Made by a program: the position numbers and the translations under genes. From Lysobacter sp. CFH 32150 (GTDB taxonomy: Bacteria; Pseudomonadota; Gammaproteobacteria; Xanthomonadales; Xanthomonadaceae), in assembly GCF_022758295.1 (NCBI RefSeq), contig NZ_JALDWJ010000003.1, positions 1 to 64,000 of the forward strand: a DNA stretch of 64,000 bases. The letters are read 5' to 3'. The notes beneath the pieces are model-generated. The model did not search any database, was not told the origin of the DNA, and saw only the letters and a program-made list of their open reading frames with translations. Each line of letters starts with the position of its first letter. Position 1 is the stretch's first letter. Shown in pieces: positions 51,601 through 58,753 of the stretch.

Positions 51601-53513
51601 GGACCTACGACGCCCGCAATCGGATCAAGACTCTCACTTTCCCCGACGGCGTAGGTAACCAGGTCTGGACCTATACCTCGGACAGCAAGCCCGAGCAGAT
51701 CACGACGTACAACGCCGCCAACAATGGCGTTCCGGTGATCAACGCCTATCACTACAACCGACGCCGGCTGCTGGATGGGCAAGGCGAATCGATCAGCCAG
51801 CCCGAGTGGTACACCTGGGGCCTCGGCTACGGTTATGACGGCAACGGCAACCTGTCGACGCACGTCTACCCCAACAACGTCACGGTGGACTATGCCCCCA
51901 ATGCCTTGGGCCAACCGACCAAGGCAGGGACCTACGCCACCGGTGTCAGCTACCACCCGAACGGCGCCATTGCCCAGTTCACCTATGGCAACGGCATCAT
52001 CCATACGCTGGATCAAAACACGCGTCAGTTGCCCGACCGCAGCAAGGACGCCTACGGCGGCGTTTCCGCGCTGGATAACGGTTATGACTTCGACCAGAAC
52101 GGCAATGTCGCAGCGATCAGCGATGCGGTGTCGGTCAACGGCAATCGCACAATGACCTACGACGGCTTGGACCGCCTCAAGACTGTGGTCTCGCCGATGT
52201 ACGGCAGCGCGGGCGCCAACTACGAATACGATGTGCTCGACAACCTGACGCGCGTCAATGTTGGTGGGGCAGCCGCACGCGATCATTACTACTGCTACGG
52301 CACCAATCACCGGCTGGAATTCGTCCGCGCCAATGCGGATTGCAATTCAGGCGCGGCCATAACGGCGCTTACCTACGACGTGCAAGGCAATCTGGACTAC
52401 AAGAACAGTCAGAACTACGACTTCGACTTCGGCAATCGCCTGCGGGTCGTCACCGGCAAGGAACACTATCGCTACGACGGTCATGGGCGCCGGGCGCTGG
52501 CCTGGGCCCCGGGGTATGCCAATGGCAACATCCTGTCGCAATACGACCTGAGTGGTGTGCTGCGCTATCAGCAGGACACGCGTCAGAACAAGTACTTTGC
52601 CTACTTCTATCTGGGTGGCAGTTTGGTAGCCGCGCGCGAGACGCCGATCGGGACGAGCAACCACGTGGTGAAATACCAGCACACCGATGCGTTGGGCAGT
52701 CCGGTGGCGGTGACCGATGCCAGTCGCAACCTGATCGAGCGCAGTGAGTACGAGCCTTTCGGCAAGGTGCTGAACCGGGCGGTCCATGACGGTCCGGGAT
52801 ACACCGGGCATGTGGAGGATACGGCGACGGGACTGACGTATATGCAGCAGCGCTATTACGACCCCGGGATCGGCAGGTTCCTGTCGGTCGATCCCGTCAC
52901 TGCAAACAGCAACACCGGTGCTAACTTCAACCGGTATTGGTACGCGAACAACAATCCGTATCGATTTACAGATCCGGACGGGCGGGTGCCGGATGGGTGG
53001 CGTCCGTCTGAATCCTTTCAGACATGGGACCAATACATGGAGTGGGCACAAGCGGCCCGAAAGGAGGCTGGTCCGACGCCAAAGATCACCGTTATTTCAT
53101 GGACTGTGGTTGGGACGGTTTCAGGAAAAACAGAAATAGAGGCCGCAAAAAATGCGGCTGGATTCATTGTGACCCAGGCGGGAGTCATGCAGATGGAGTT
53201 GTGCGGCAGGATATGCCCAACAAAAGAAGGACCCTTTAGCGTAGTTATCACTACGAATAATGGTCGCCTGTCATGCCTTCCGACAGGGTGTGAGTACGGT
53301 ATTGGGAAGTCAATTCACAATCATCTAAGTGGCGGAGTTGAAGCGACGGCCGTTGATGAAGTCCTGTCAGGATATAGATATCCAGAGGGCGCAACAATCG
53401 ACATAGAAAGTGGATTCTCGGACCACGACTACGCAGACGGCCCAGGCTTTGTGATCATTGACGGAGCCCTCTACTATCAAGAAGGCAAGGGAACCAAGGA
53501 GCTAGTGCAGTGA
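48615..53513 (+). CDS. Sec-exported RHS/YD-repeat protein with exchangeable C-terminal tip
   Basis: Protein of 1632 aa. Start at 48615 has GGAG upstream and a signal peptide (MSFWKSGPLLALSLVAAASI, ending VQAA). A long YD-repeat shell (about 300-1400) ends with the RHS core marks RYYDPGIGRFLSVDPV and FTDPDGR (about 1450). After that the sequence becomes visibly AT-richer. The last ~175 residues form the tip, with SIHNHLSGG and SGFSDHDYADG, a HxH...SxxD pattern like JAB/DUF4329 metalloproteases. The tip is the likely toxic part of a contact or secreted weapon. The next gene overlaps and is probably its immunity protein. Confidence 0.85.
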   Translation: MSFWKSGPLLALSLVAAASIDVQAAEVSPDTEYARRIKVYETVQPHGETPFGEQVNLYTGDLTFKQTDIVLEGTGPTISLVREVASSQTREAIQRPMVMGNWMLSIPRIETMTSAPLEAYSIGQPGENWVVSSSGDPNRYARCSHFDVPYSDRGVEAVWWNGIELVTESGGRQPILQRSVQNTLMPTMTNAGGNPIAFPAVTQQNWQIGCLSSTSNGNNINNTSEVGEAFFVVSPDGTKYWFDYLVGERADTIYEIDHYSGTRLKQPRMLATMYVSRIEDRFGNSLIYQYSGDKLTAITASDGRSVEIAWRTDARLIDRITVQPALSNPRVWRYEYSTIAPTYAVLSAVVLPDDSRWSFLSGLTGQGQALTDKDLNKCETRTRPNTAGGTVMTITHPSGLIGKFTVGTTWHARSYVDSYCHTSQVGQDIFDPYEDIPPLFGTVSLTRKEFSGPGLPVQAWTYTYPTAEGSTSLDPCASAGTCPDTKWVDVVDPDGNLTRYAHSNRWGVTEGKLLKTEFYQGTSTLLRSESLEYALFNQGPYPSSLGNAMTDYHSNSGKDSVWTPTKKRLITQQGTTFTWQANSFDEFAAPLSVTRSSSLGYSNTDVTDYENNVGKWVIGQVKKLTTNGIEVSRTDYHAVTALPTANYGFNKLQNTLAYYTNGTLRQVTDGRNNTITLSGWKRGIPQLIQYPATPDQPTAVSKSAQVNDNGWIDWVQDENKYRTCYGFDDMGGLTSITHPSETQLEVCDTSKWVATTRTFEPVGATEYGIPTGHWKQTVSTGNGQQVTYYDAMWRPLVSERYDAGNVAATRSVSVTRYDANGRSAFQSYPLASLSDYATVTQGNRTFYDALDRVMRVEQDSELGVLASTTEYLTGFQTKTTNPRNQAVTTSYYAYDQPTQDLPKVMLLPEGARTQVYRDAFGKPTTLVRSNADSSVWNGRYYVYDANQQLCKRVELETGTTAMGYDAAGNLAWSAAGLPWSSTTDCTIDTTGRRVDRTYDARNRIKTLTFPDGVGNQVWTYTSDSKPEQITTYNAANNGVPVINAYHYNRRRLLDGQGESISQPEWYTWGLGYGYDGNGNLSTHVYPNNVTVDYAPNALGQPTKAGTYATGVSYHPNGAIAQFTYGNGIIHTLDQNTRQLPDRSKDAYGGVSALDNGYDFDQNGNVAAISDAVSVNGNRTMTYDGLDRLKTVVSPMYGSAGANYEYDVLDNLTRVNVGGAAARDHYYCYGTNHRLEFVRANADCNSGAAITALTYDVQGNLDYKNSQNYDFDFGNRLRVVTGKEHYRYDGHGRRALAWAPGYANGNILSQYDLSGVLRYQQDTRQNKYFAYFYLGGSLVAARETPIGTSNHVVKYQHTDALGSPVAVTDASRNLIERSEYEPFGKVLNRAVHDGPGYTGHVEDTATGLTYMQQRYYDPGIGRFLSVDPVTANSNTGANFNRYWYANNNPYRFTDPDGRVPDGWRPSESFQTWDQYMEWAQAARKEAGPTPKITVISWTVVGTVSGKTEIEAAKNAAGFIVTQAGVMQMELCGRICPTKEGPFSVVITTNNGRLSCLPTGCEYGIGKSIHNHLSGGVEATAVDEVLSGYRYPEGATIDIESGFSDHDYADGPGFVIIDGALYYQEGKGTKELVQ

Positions 53514-53962
53514 AACTAAGAGCTATTCTCTTTTTCTTGAACCTTACCCTTCTAAGTGCGTGCGCATTCGCTTCTTCAAATGGTTCACTGGAGTGGAAGC
53601 GACTGTCCTTTTGTGATGCTGGGAACGTTTGTGTGGACATATCCGTCGGCGATCAGGGCGACTCAGTCGCCAAGATCAATGCGAAGTTGAAGCAGGGTGA
53701 TCACAGCGTAGATTTATCCGACAGCCTGAATCGCGTACAGGGAAAGCCATGGATCAACGGAACTCAGCTAATTACGGTCTACGCTAGTGGCACAGAATTG
53801 ATAAACAAGATTTCTATTCCGTTCTTGTCGATCGAGAACGGAAAAGTAGTAGCTAAGAAGACAGTTGTCATTACGGTCAGCGACGGGAAAATTGTGAATA
53901 TCGAGGAAATCGATACCCATTCGCGATCAAGGGGGGCGGGGGCAACTAAGCCGATACCGTAA
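53510..53962 (+). CDS. Lipoprotein, likely immunity protein for the RHS tip
   Basis: Protein of 150 aa with a lipobox (LTLLSAC, Cys about 18) and a compact beta-rich domain. Two Cys (LSFCDAGNVCVDI) may form a disulfide. It overlaps the RHS stop by 4 bases (ATGA) and shares its AT-rich composition. Small genes in this position usually encode the cognate immunity protein; a periplasm-facing lipoprotein would fit a toxin acting in the envelope. Not recognised by family. Confidence 0.68.
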   Translation: MKLRAILFFLNLTLLSACAFASSNGSLEWKRLSFCDAGNVCVDISVGDQGDSVAKINAKLKQGDHSVDLSDSLNRVQGKPWINGTQLITVYASGTELINKISIPFLSIENGKVVAKKTVVITVSDGKIVNIEEIDTHSRSRGAGATKPIP

Positions 53963-53978
53963 AGCACAAAGGGGAAAA

Positions 53979-54041
53979 CGGTGTCAGAGAGACACTTTTT
54001 GACGCGAGGAAAAACAGGGGTCAGAGAACAGTTTCCTGACC
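53979..54041 (+). repeat. Pair of REP-like hairpins
   Basis: Two successive units. Unit one has GTGTC/GACAC (53981-53985 with 53991-53995) followed by TTTTT, and can act as a terminator. Unit two has GGTCAG-N-CTGACC around AGAACAGTTTC. GGGGTCAGAGAACA-type sequences are typical of REP elements moved by RAYT-family (TnpA-REP) proteins; none is encoded here. Confidence 0.5.
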
Positions 54042-54044
54042 GAT

Positions 54045-54084
54045 AAAGCACAAGGCCCGCATCGCTGCGGGCCTTGTGCTTTTG
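54045..54084. terminator. Strong bidirectional terminator
   Basis: Perfect 17-bp stem: 54045-54061 pairs with 54066-54082, loop TCGC, A-run on the left and T-run on the right. It can stop transcripts from both the RHS side and the minus-strand remnant. Confidence 0.85.
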
Positions 54085-54098
54085 AAGCGTTGACGAAC

Positions 54099-54290
54099 CT
54101 ATCGGCCGGCTTGCGCGAGCAAAGAATCCAACACCGCGCTGACCATGCGTTGCTGTGGATGGAGAAATGCCGGGCCGCGCTTGCCGGTGGCGCGTGTGTG
54201 ATAATTCTCTGATTCGGGCGACGGTACACTTGGCCGCAAGGAGACCCGCGGGCTGCAGCGGCCGCAACGTGGGGGCATATTTGGGGGCAT
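54099..54290 (-). CDS. Short minus-strand remnant frame, possibly from an older integrated element
   Basis: Up to 63 aa, beginning inside the ATGCCCCCAAATATGCCCCC repeat. The C-terminal half (PAFLHPQQRMVSAVLDSLLAQ) reads like real protein, and it ends 15 bp before the bidirectional terminator. The Pro/Arg/Cys-rich first half looks non-coding. It could be the end of a gene whose front was deleted. Not recognised. Confidence 0.25.
   Translation of the reverse strand: MPPNMPPRCGRCSPRVSLRPSVPSPESENYHTRATGKRGPAFLHPQQRMVSAVLDSLLAQAGR
54271..54290. repeat. GGGGGCAT direct repeat near attR
   Basis: Two copies of GGGGGCATATT/GGGGGCAT spaced by a few bases next to an AT-rich stretch (to about 54330). 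Repeats of this type are usually found between a tRNA and a P4-type integrase. A single related GGGGGCATA lies by the integrase at about 40102. Confidence 0.4.
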
Positions 54291-54351
54291 ATTCCCAAAT
54301 ATCTTTGAATAACTTTCAATTAAATCAAACGCATACCCCGACTTTTAGGAG

Positions 54352-54366
54352 CCGGGTGCCGCACCA
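54352..54366 (+). repeat. attR-like copy of the tRNA-Thr 3' end
   Basis: CCGGGTGCCGCACCA, identical to the tRNA 3' end at 39960-39975 except for one missing G. Confidence 0.55.
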
Positions 54367-54409
54367 CGAAGGACACGCGATGAGTCGCCCGCTGTGAGCA
54401 GGACCCGCT

Positions 54410-55333
54410 GTGACTAGAACGTATCCCCCGGTCTCGATCATCGGCGCACCGACCGATGTTGGCGCTGGCCATCGCGGCGCGCGCCTCGGGCCGGAGGCGT
54501 TGCGTATCGCCGGCCTTGGCGAAGCACTGCTCGCGCGTGGCATCGACGTCATCGATCGCGGCAACCTCGATGGTCCGCGCAATCCCTGGCAGAAACCGGT
54601 CGACGGCTATCGCCATCTGGCGGAAGTGGTTGCCTGGAACCGGCTGGTGATGGATGCGGTCGCGGTCGAGTTGCGCCTGGAACGCATGCCGATCCTGCTG
54701 GGAGGCGACCATTGCCTCGGCATCGGCTCGATCACCGCGGTGGCGCGCCATTGCCGTGCAGTCGGCAAGCAGCTGCGCGTGCTGTGGCTGGACGCGCACG
54801 CCGACTTCAACACCAGCCAGGTCACGCCCTCGGGCAACGTGCATGGCATGCCGGTCGCGTGCCTGTGCGGGATCGGACCGAATGCCTTGACCCAGCTCGG
54901 CGGCGACGCGCCGGCGGTGCAGGCGGGCGAGATCCGCCAGATCGGCATCCGCTCGGTCGATGAAGGCGAGAAGCGGCTGGTCAAGGAACACGGTCTGGAC
55001 GTCTACGACATGCGCTACATCGACGAAGTCGGGATGAAGCGCGCGATCGAGGAAGCGCTCGAGGGCGTGGATGAGGACACCCACCTGCACGTCAGCTTCG
55101 ACGTCGATTTCCTCGATCCGACCATCGCGCCCGGCGTCGGCACCACCGTGCCGGGCGGGCCGAACTACCGTGAAGCGTCGCTGGTGATGGAAATGATCGC
55201 CGACAGCGGCCGCATGGGTTCGCTCGACATCATGGAACTCAATCCGGTCCTGGACAAACGCAATCGCACCGCGCGCATGGCGGTGGACCTGGTCGAGAGC
55301 CTGTTCGGCAAATCGACATTGATGCGCGATTAG
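54410..55333 (+). CDS. rocF: Arginase
   Basis: Protein of 307 aa converting arginine to ornithine and urea with two Mn2+. Metal ligands lie in GGDHCLGIGS, WLDAHADFN and SFDVDFLDP; MELNPVLD completes the signature. GTG start at 54410 with AGGA upstream. A five-codon frame (54380-54397) ends just before it. It is the first chromosomal gene after the island, so its promoter region may have been replaced by the insertion. Confidence 0.92.
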   Translation: MTRTYPPVSIIGAPTDVGAGHRGARLGPEALRIAGLGEALLARGIDVIDRGNLDGPRNPWQKPVDGYRHLAEVVAWNRLVMDAVAVELRLERMPILLGGDHCLGIGSITAVARHCRAVGKQLRVLWLDAHADFNTSQVTPSGNVHGMPVACLCGIGPNALTQLGGDAPAVQAGEIRQIGIRSVDEGEKRLVKEHGLDVYDMRYIDEVGMKRAIEEALEGVDEDTHLHVSFDVDFLDPTIAPGVGTTVPGGPNYREASLVMEMIADSGRMGSLDIMELNPVLDKRNRTARMAVDLVESLFGKSTLMRD

Positions 55334-55507
55334 CGCGTCGCCCCGTGATCCGGGGCCCAGAGGAAGAATTCGCGCGATTGATGGCGTGCGCCGCGAACGG
55401 CGCGCTGAAACTGAACCGTTGACGACCGGGGCGTGGCCCCTCGCCACATTCGACATCGGCTTCACGCTGGTTTGCGTCTCATGGCGGCGCAAACCAAGGA
55501 GACGACG

Positions 55508-55657
55508 ATGAAGCGCGCGATTCTCATCATGATGCTGATCCTGAGCTCTGCAGGCGCGCTCAGCGCCTGCAACACCATGGCCGGCGTCGGCAAGGATGTC
55601 GAAAAGGTCGGCGACAAGATCGAAGACAAGGCCGAAGACTGCAAAGACGATTGCTGA
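55508..55657 (+). CDS. Entericidin-like small lipoprotein
   Basis: Protein of 49 aa: lipobox ALSAC (Cys about 21) followed by NTMAGVGKDVEKVGDKIED, the entericidin EcnA/B type. It is a small envelope lipoprotein linked to stress or stationary phase in other bacteria. Ribosome site AAGGAG. The tail ends with two extra Cys. Confidence 0.85.
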   Translation: MKRAILIMMLILSSAGALSACNTMAGVGKDVEKVGDKIEDKAEDCKDDC

Positions 55658-55715
55658 AGCCGCGACGAGTGGCGAGGGAAGCGCGACGCATGCTTGCGGC
55701 GCGCGCAGGGAAGCA

Positions 55716-55744
55716 GGAACGGGCCGGCATTGCCGGCCCGTTTT
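55716..55744 (+). terminator. Intrinsic terminator
   Basis: AACGGGCCGGC (55716-55726) with GCCGGCCCGTT (55730-55740), ATT loop, then T-run to 55744. It ends the entericidin transcript. Confidence 0.85.
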
Positions 55745-55909
55745 TTGCAGGGGCGTGTGGCGCAGTCTGGTTTGTGACGACGGCTGCATCGCTGCGCGTA
55801 TTCAGCGGTTCTGAACCGGATGCTGATGTTTTCTTGACCTGATGCGAAGGTCCCGATTGCGATGCTGGCGTGGCGGTAATCCCCCGCCGCGCACACATGA
55901 GGTAACGAG

Positions 55910-56110
55910 ATGAACAAGGACATCATCGCTGGCAAGTGGACCCAGTTGAAGGGCAAGGCACAAGCGAAATGGGGCAAGCTCACCGACGACGACTTCGACG
56001 TGTCGCAGGGTGACAGCAAGTATCTCGCCGGCAAGCTGCAGGAACGCTATGGCTGGGATCGCGAGCGTGCTGAAACCGAGGTCAAGGACTTCGAGCGTAC
56101 CCTGCACTAG
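55910..56110 (+). CDS. CsbD family stress protein
   Basis: Protein of 66 aa matching the CsbD consensus: [20 protein letters not shown], then [20 protein letters not shown]. These small helical proteins are general-stress-induced; mechanism unknown. GAGGTAACGAG precedes the ATG. Confidence 0.92.
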   Translation: MNKDIIAGKWTQLKGKAQAKWGKLTDDDFDVSQGDSKYLAGKLQERYGWDRERAETEVKDFERTLH

Positions 56111-56132
56111 CGCGTAACTAACCGATGAACAC

Positions 56133-56160
56133 AACGGGCCGGCATTTTGCCGGCCCGTTT
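56133..56160. terminator. Terminator between convergent genes
   Basis: AACGGGCCGGC (56133-56143) with GCCGGCCCGTT (56149-56159), ATTTT loop. The stem is nearly identical to the terminator at 55716. Confidence 0.8.
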
Positions 56161-56177
56161 CCATTGTGGGTCCCGCA

Positions 56178-57008
56178 TCAGTAGCCAGGGTCCGGCACGA
56201 AGCCGTTCGGGAATGCACGCGGCTCTTCGTAGTAGGGCCTGTCGTAGCGATACGGCCGCGGCAACACGCCCATCGCGATCAGGTTGTCGGCATCGTCGTA
56301 GCGCAATTCGCTGACCTGCGACGGCCGCGAACTGGCGCGGACGAATTCGGTGCGGCCGACCGGCGCCCATTCGCGCTGGCCGTGGCCCGTGCCGATGCGT
56401 TGTGGCTGCTGCATGCCGTATGCCGAATCCGCCGACGATTCGGCAGCCGCGGGTGCTGCGGCCTTCGCCGCGTTGCGTTCGCGGGCGGCACCACGCGCTT
56501 CATCGCGGGCAGCACCTTCGCGCGCAATGGGTGGGCCGGGCTCGTAGTACGGCATCACCGGGCGTGCTTCGCGGAACACCGCGATACCGATCACGCCGAC
56601 ATGGTCCGGACGCCCGGTACGCGCGGCGTACGAATCGGGCAGGTCGGTGAACACGAACTGGGCGACATCGTCGAGCGATTTGCGCCAGCCGGCGATCTCG
56701 GTGCTCTGCCACGGTGCCAGCACGTAGCCGGCCTGCGACGGATGCGCGGTTTCGCCAGTGACGGCGTTGACGCCATCGACCGACAGCACCACCAGCACGC
56801 GCTCGCTGCTGGTGTTGGTCAGGCGCACCGCGTAGCGATGGCCGGGCGTGCCAGCGACCCAGGTGCGACCGCGATGTGGGGTTTCGGGTAGCCATTGCCC
56901 AGTGTCGCGATCGATCACGTCGACATCGACCAGCGGCCGGCCCCAGGCCGGGGCGCAGGCGGTGGCCGCGAGCAGGGCGGCGGTGAGCAGCATGAATTTG
57001 CGCAACAT
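56178..57008 (-). CDS. Exported protein of unknown function
   Basis: Protein of 276 aa. Signal peptide with Cys (LAATACAPAWG; possibly a lipobox). First half is an ordered beta-domain (GRPLVDVDVIDRDTGQWLPE, then RYAVRLTNTSSERVLVVLSV and PWQSTEIAGWRKSLDDVAQF), reminiscent of an immunoglobulin-like fold. An Ala/Arg-rich linker and a C-terminal part rich in Tyr/Pro follow. No family recognised. AGGAGAT precedes the start. Confidence 0.72.
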   Translation of the reverse strand: MLRKFMLLTAALLAATACAPAWGRPLVDVDVIDRDTGQWLPETPHRGRTWVAGTPGHRYAVRLTNTSSERVLVVLSVDGVNAVTGETAHPSQAGYVLAPWQSTEIAGWRKSLDDVAQFVFTDLPDSYAARTGRPDHVGVIGIAVFREARPVMPYYEPGPPIAREGAARDEARGAARERNAAKAAAPAAAESSADSAYGMQQPQRIGTGHGQREWAPVGRTEFVRASSRPSQVSELRYDDADNLIAMGVLPRPYRYDRPYYEEPRAFPNGFVPDPGY

Positions 57009-57068
57009 GGCGGAATCTCCTCGGTGGGCGAGGATGGGAACGCATGGGCACGAAAAACGGGGTTGCGT

Positions 57069-57198
57069 CTACTCCTCCCCTTGGCCGCGCAGCGGACAGG
57101 GGAGGTTGGGAGGGGGTGCGCCTGGGCATGATCGCGGACAGCTCAAAAGCACCCCTCCCCAACCCTCCCCTTCGCCTGCGGCGAAAGGGAGGGAGTAG
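57069..57198. repeat. Long inverted repeat (GGGGAGG type)
   Basis: Arms of about 50 bp (57069-57119 and 57149-57198), each with an internal hairpin, separated by 29 bp. A related copy lies at 60309-60424. Placed before trpS and after an oppositely oriented gene. Confidence 0.7.
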
Positions 57199-57243
57199 GC
57201 GGCTGCAGGTAAACTGCGAAGCTGTTTTCGGCAGCAGCAAGCG

Positions 57244-58584
57244 ATGACCCCCATCCGCGTCCTCACTGGCATCACCACTTCCGGTACGCCGCACCTCGGC
57301 AATTACGTCGGCGCAATCCGTCCTGCGCTTGCCACCAGTCGCCAGCCGGGGATCGAAAGCTTCTACTTCCTCGCCGACTACCACGCCCTGATCAAGGTGC
57401 AGGAACCGGCACGGGTGCAGCGCTCGACGCTGGAGATCGCCGCGACCTGGCTCGCCTGCGGGCTCGATCCGTCGAAGGTGTGGTTCTACCGCCAGAGCGA
57501 CCTGCCCGAGACCAACGAGCTGACCTGGCTGCTCACCTGCGTTGCCGGCAAGGGCATCCTCAACCGCGCGCATGCCTACAAGGCTGCGGTCGACCGCAAT
57601 CGCGCCGAAGGCCAGGACGACGATTACGCCGTGACCGCGGGTCTTTTCATGTACCCGGTGCTGATGGCCGCCGACATCCTGTTGTTCAACGCGCACAAGG
57701 TGCCGGTCGGCCGCGACCAGATCCAGCACATCGAGATGGCGCGCGATTTCGGCCAGCGCTTCAACCATCTCTACGGCGGGCCGGCTGGTACGGAGTATTT
57801 CACCCTGCCGGAAGCGGTGATCGAAGAACACGTCGCGACGTTGCCGGGCCTCGATGGTCGCAAGATGTCGAAGAGTTACGACAACACGATTCCGTTGTTC
57901 GCGCCGCGGGCGACGCTGAAGAAGCTGATCTTTTCGATCGTCACTGATTCGCGCGCGCCGGGCGAGGCCAAGGACGCGGACAACTCGAATGTGTTCCAGC
58001 TCTACCAGGCATTCGCCACGGCTGACGAAACCGCCGCGATGCGCAACGCGTTCGCCGACGGCATCGCCTGGGGCGAAGCGAAGCAGCAACTGTTCGAGCG
58101 CATCGATGCCGAAATCGCGCCGCTGCGTGAGCAGTACGAAGCCTTGATCGCAAAACCCGCCTACATCGAGCAACTGTTGCGCGACGGCGCCGCTCGCCTG
58201 CGCGCGCAATACGCGACGCCGCTGCTGCTACGCCTGCGCGAAGCGGTGGGGCTGCGCGATCTCGGCAAACAGGTGGCGACCGCCAAGACCGTATCCACGC
58301 AAGCGTCGTTACCGGTGTTCAAGCAGTATCGCGAGGCCGACGGCAAGTTCTACTTCAAGCTCGTCGACGGCGACCGCGTGCTGCTGCAAAGCGTCGGCCA
58401 CGAATCGGCGCGTACCGCCGGACAGTTGATCGGTCGCCTCAAGCAGGAAGGCGGTGCGGCGTTGCAGCAGGCCGAGACCGTGGCGGTGAAGCTCGGCGAA
58501 GAGCTGATCGGGCATCTGCATGAAGGCGTCGAACTGGCTGAGATCGTCGAAGCGCTGGCCCAGTTCGCCGTCGAGGACGCCTGA
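57244..58584 (+). CDS. trpS: Tryptophanyl-tRNA synthetase with C-terminal extension
   Basis: Protein of 446 aa charging tRNA-Trp. Class I motifs: TTSGTPHLGNYVGA (HIGH-like) and GRKMSKSYDN (about 205). Usual bacterial TrpS is about 340 aa; here about 100 further residues follow, including GKFYFKLVDGDRVLLQSVGH, which resembles a DUF1508/YegP unit, and a helical end. Long TrpS forms are known in xanthomonads. A -10-like TAAACT lies at 57210. Confidence 0.93.
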   Translation: MTPIRVLTGITTSGTPHLGNYVGAIRPALATSRQPGIESFYFLADYHALIKVQEPARVQRSTLEIAATWLACGLDPSKVWFYRQSDLPETNELTWLLTCVAGKGILNRAHAYKAAVDRNRAEGQDDDYAVTAGLFMYPVLMAADILLFNAHKVPVGRDQIQHIEMARDFGQRFNHLYGGPAGTEYFTLPEAVIEEHVATLPGLDGRKMSKSYDNTIPLFAPRATLKKLIFSIVTDSRAPGEAKDADNSNVFQLYQAFATADETAAMRNAFADGIAWGEAKQQLFERIDAEIAPLREQYEALIAKPAYIEQLLRDGAARLRAQYATPLLLRLREAVGLRDLGKQVATAKTVSTQASLPVFKQYREADGKFYFKLVDGDRVLLQSVGHESARTAGQLIGRLKQEGGAALQQAETVAVKLGEELIGHLHEGVELAEIVEALAQFAVEDA

Positions 58585-58753
58585 GTCAGGCTGAATGGGG
58601 CCTCGGTGCGGCCGGCCAGCTGAACGCCGGGCATCGGGGTGCTTCGGGGCTGTAAACTGCGCGCCGCCGCACGGAAGCGGGCCCCCCGGGGTGCCATCCT
58701 GCCGCCCGTTTCCGCGCTGCCGTCCGGCGCCCGAGTAGTACGCAGTTCGTCCC

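Larger units (their letters stand above)
39960..54366 (+). mobile_element. Integrative genetic element (~14.4 kb) in tRNA-Thr
   Basis: Begins at the tRNA 3' end with a P4-type integrase, carries an overlapping replication module, then cargo (Rap1a-like, 2TM-GAF pair, RHS and lipoprotein), and ends at a decayed copy of the tRNA 3' end (54352-54366). Some cargo is visibly more AT-rich than the chromosome. No conjugation or capsid genes are seen, so it resembles a phage-satellite or integrative plasmid-like island. The right boundary depends on a 15-nt match and is the weaker one. Confidence 0.75.
53963..54409. other. 447-bp junction region at the right end of the island
   Basis: Holds two REP-like hairpins, a strong terminator, a short minus-strand remnant (54099-54290), GGGGGCAT direct repeats, an AT-rich stretch and the attR-like sequence. 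See the separate entries. Confidence 0.6.

Noticed and set aside
51108-52310. Minus-strand frame inside the RHS gene
   Set aside because: Shadow created by the repeated YD codons on the plus strand; composition Val/Ile/Arg/His-rich without domains.
54352-54366. Second tRNA gene fragment
   Set aside because: Only the 3' end is present without the rest of the cloverleaf; it is best explained as attR.
54380-54397. Five-codon frame MSRPL before arginase as a leader peptide
   Set aside because: Too short to support, without regulatory codons or attenuator hairpins; could be chance at the island junction.
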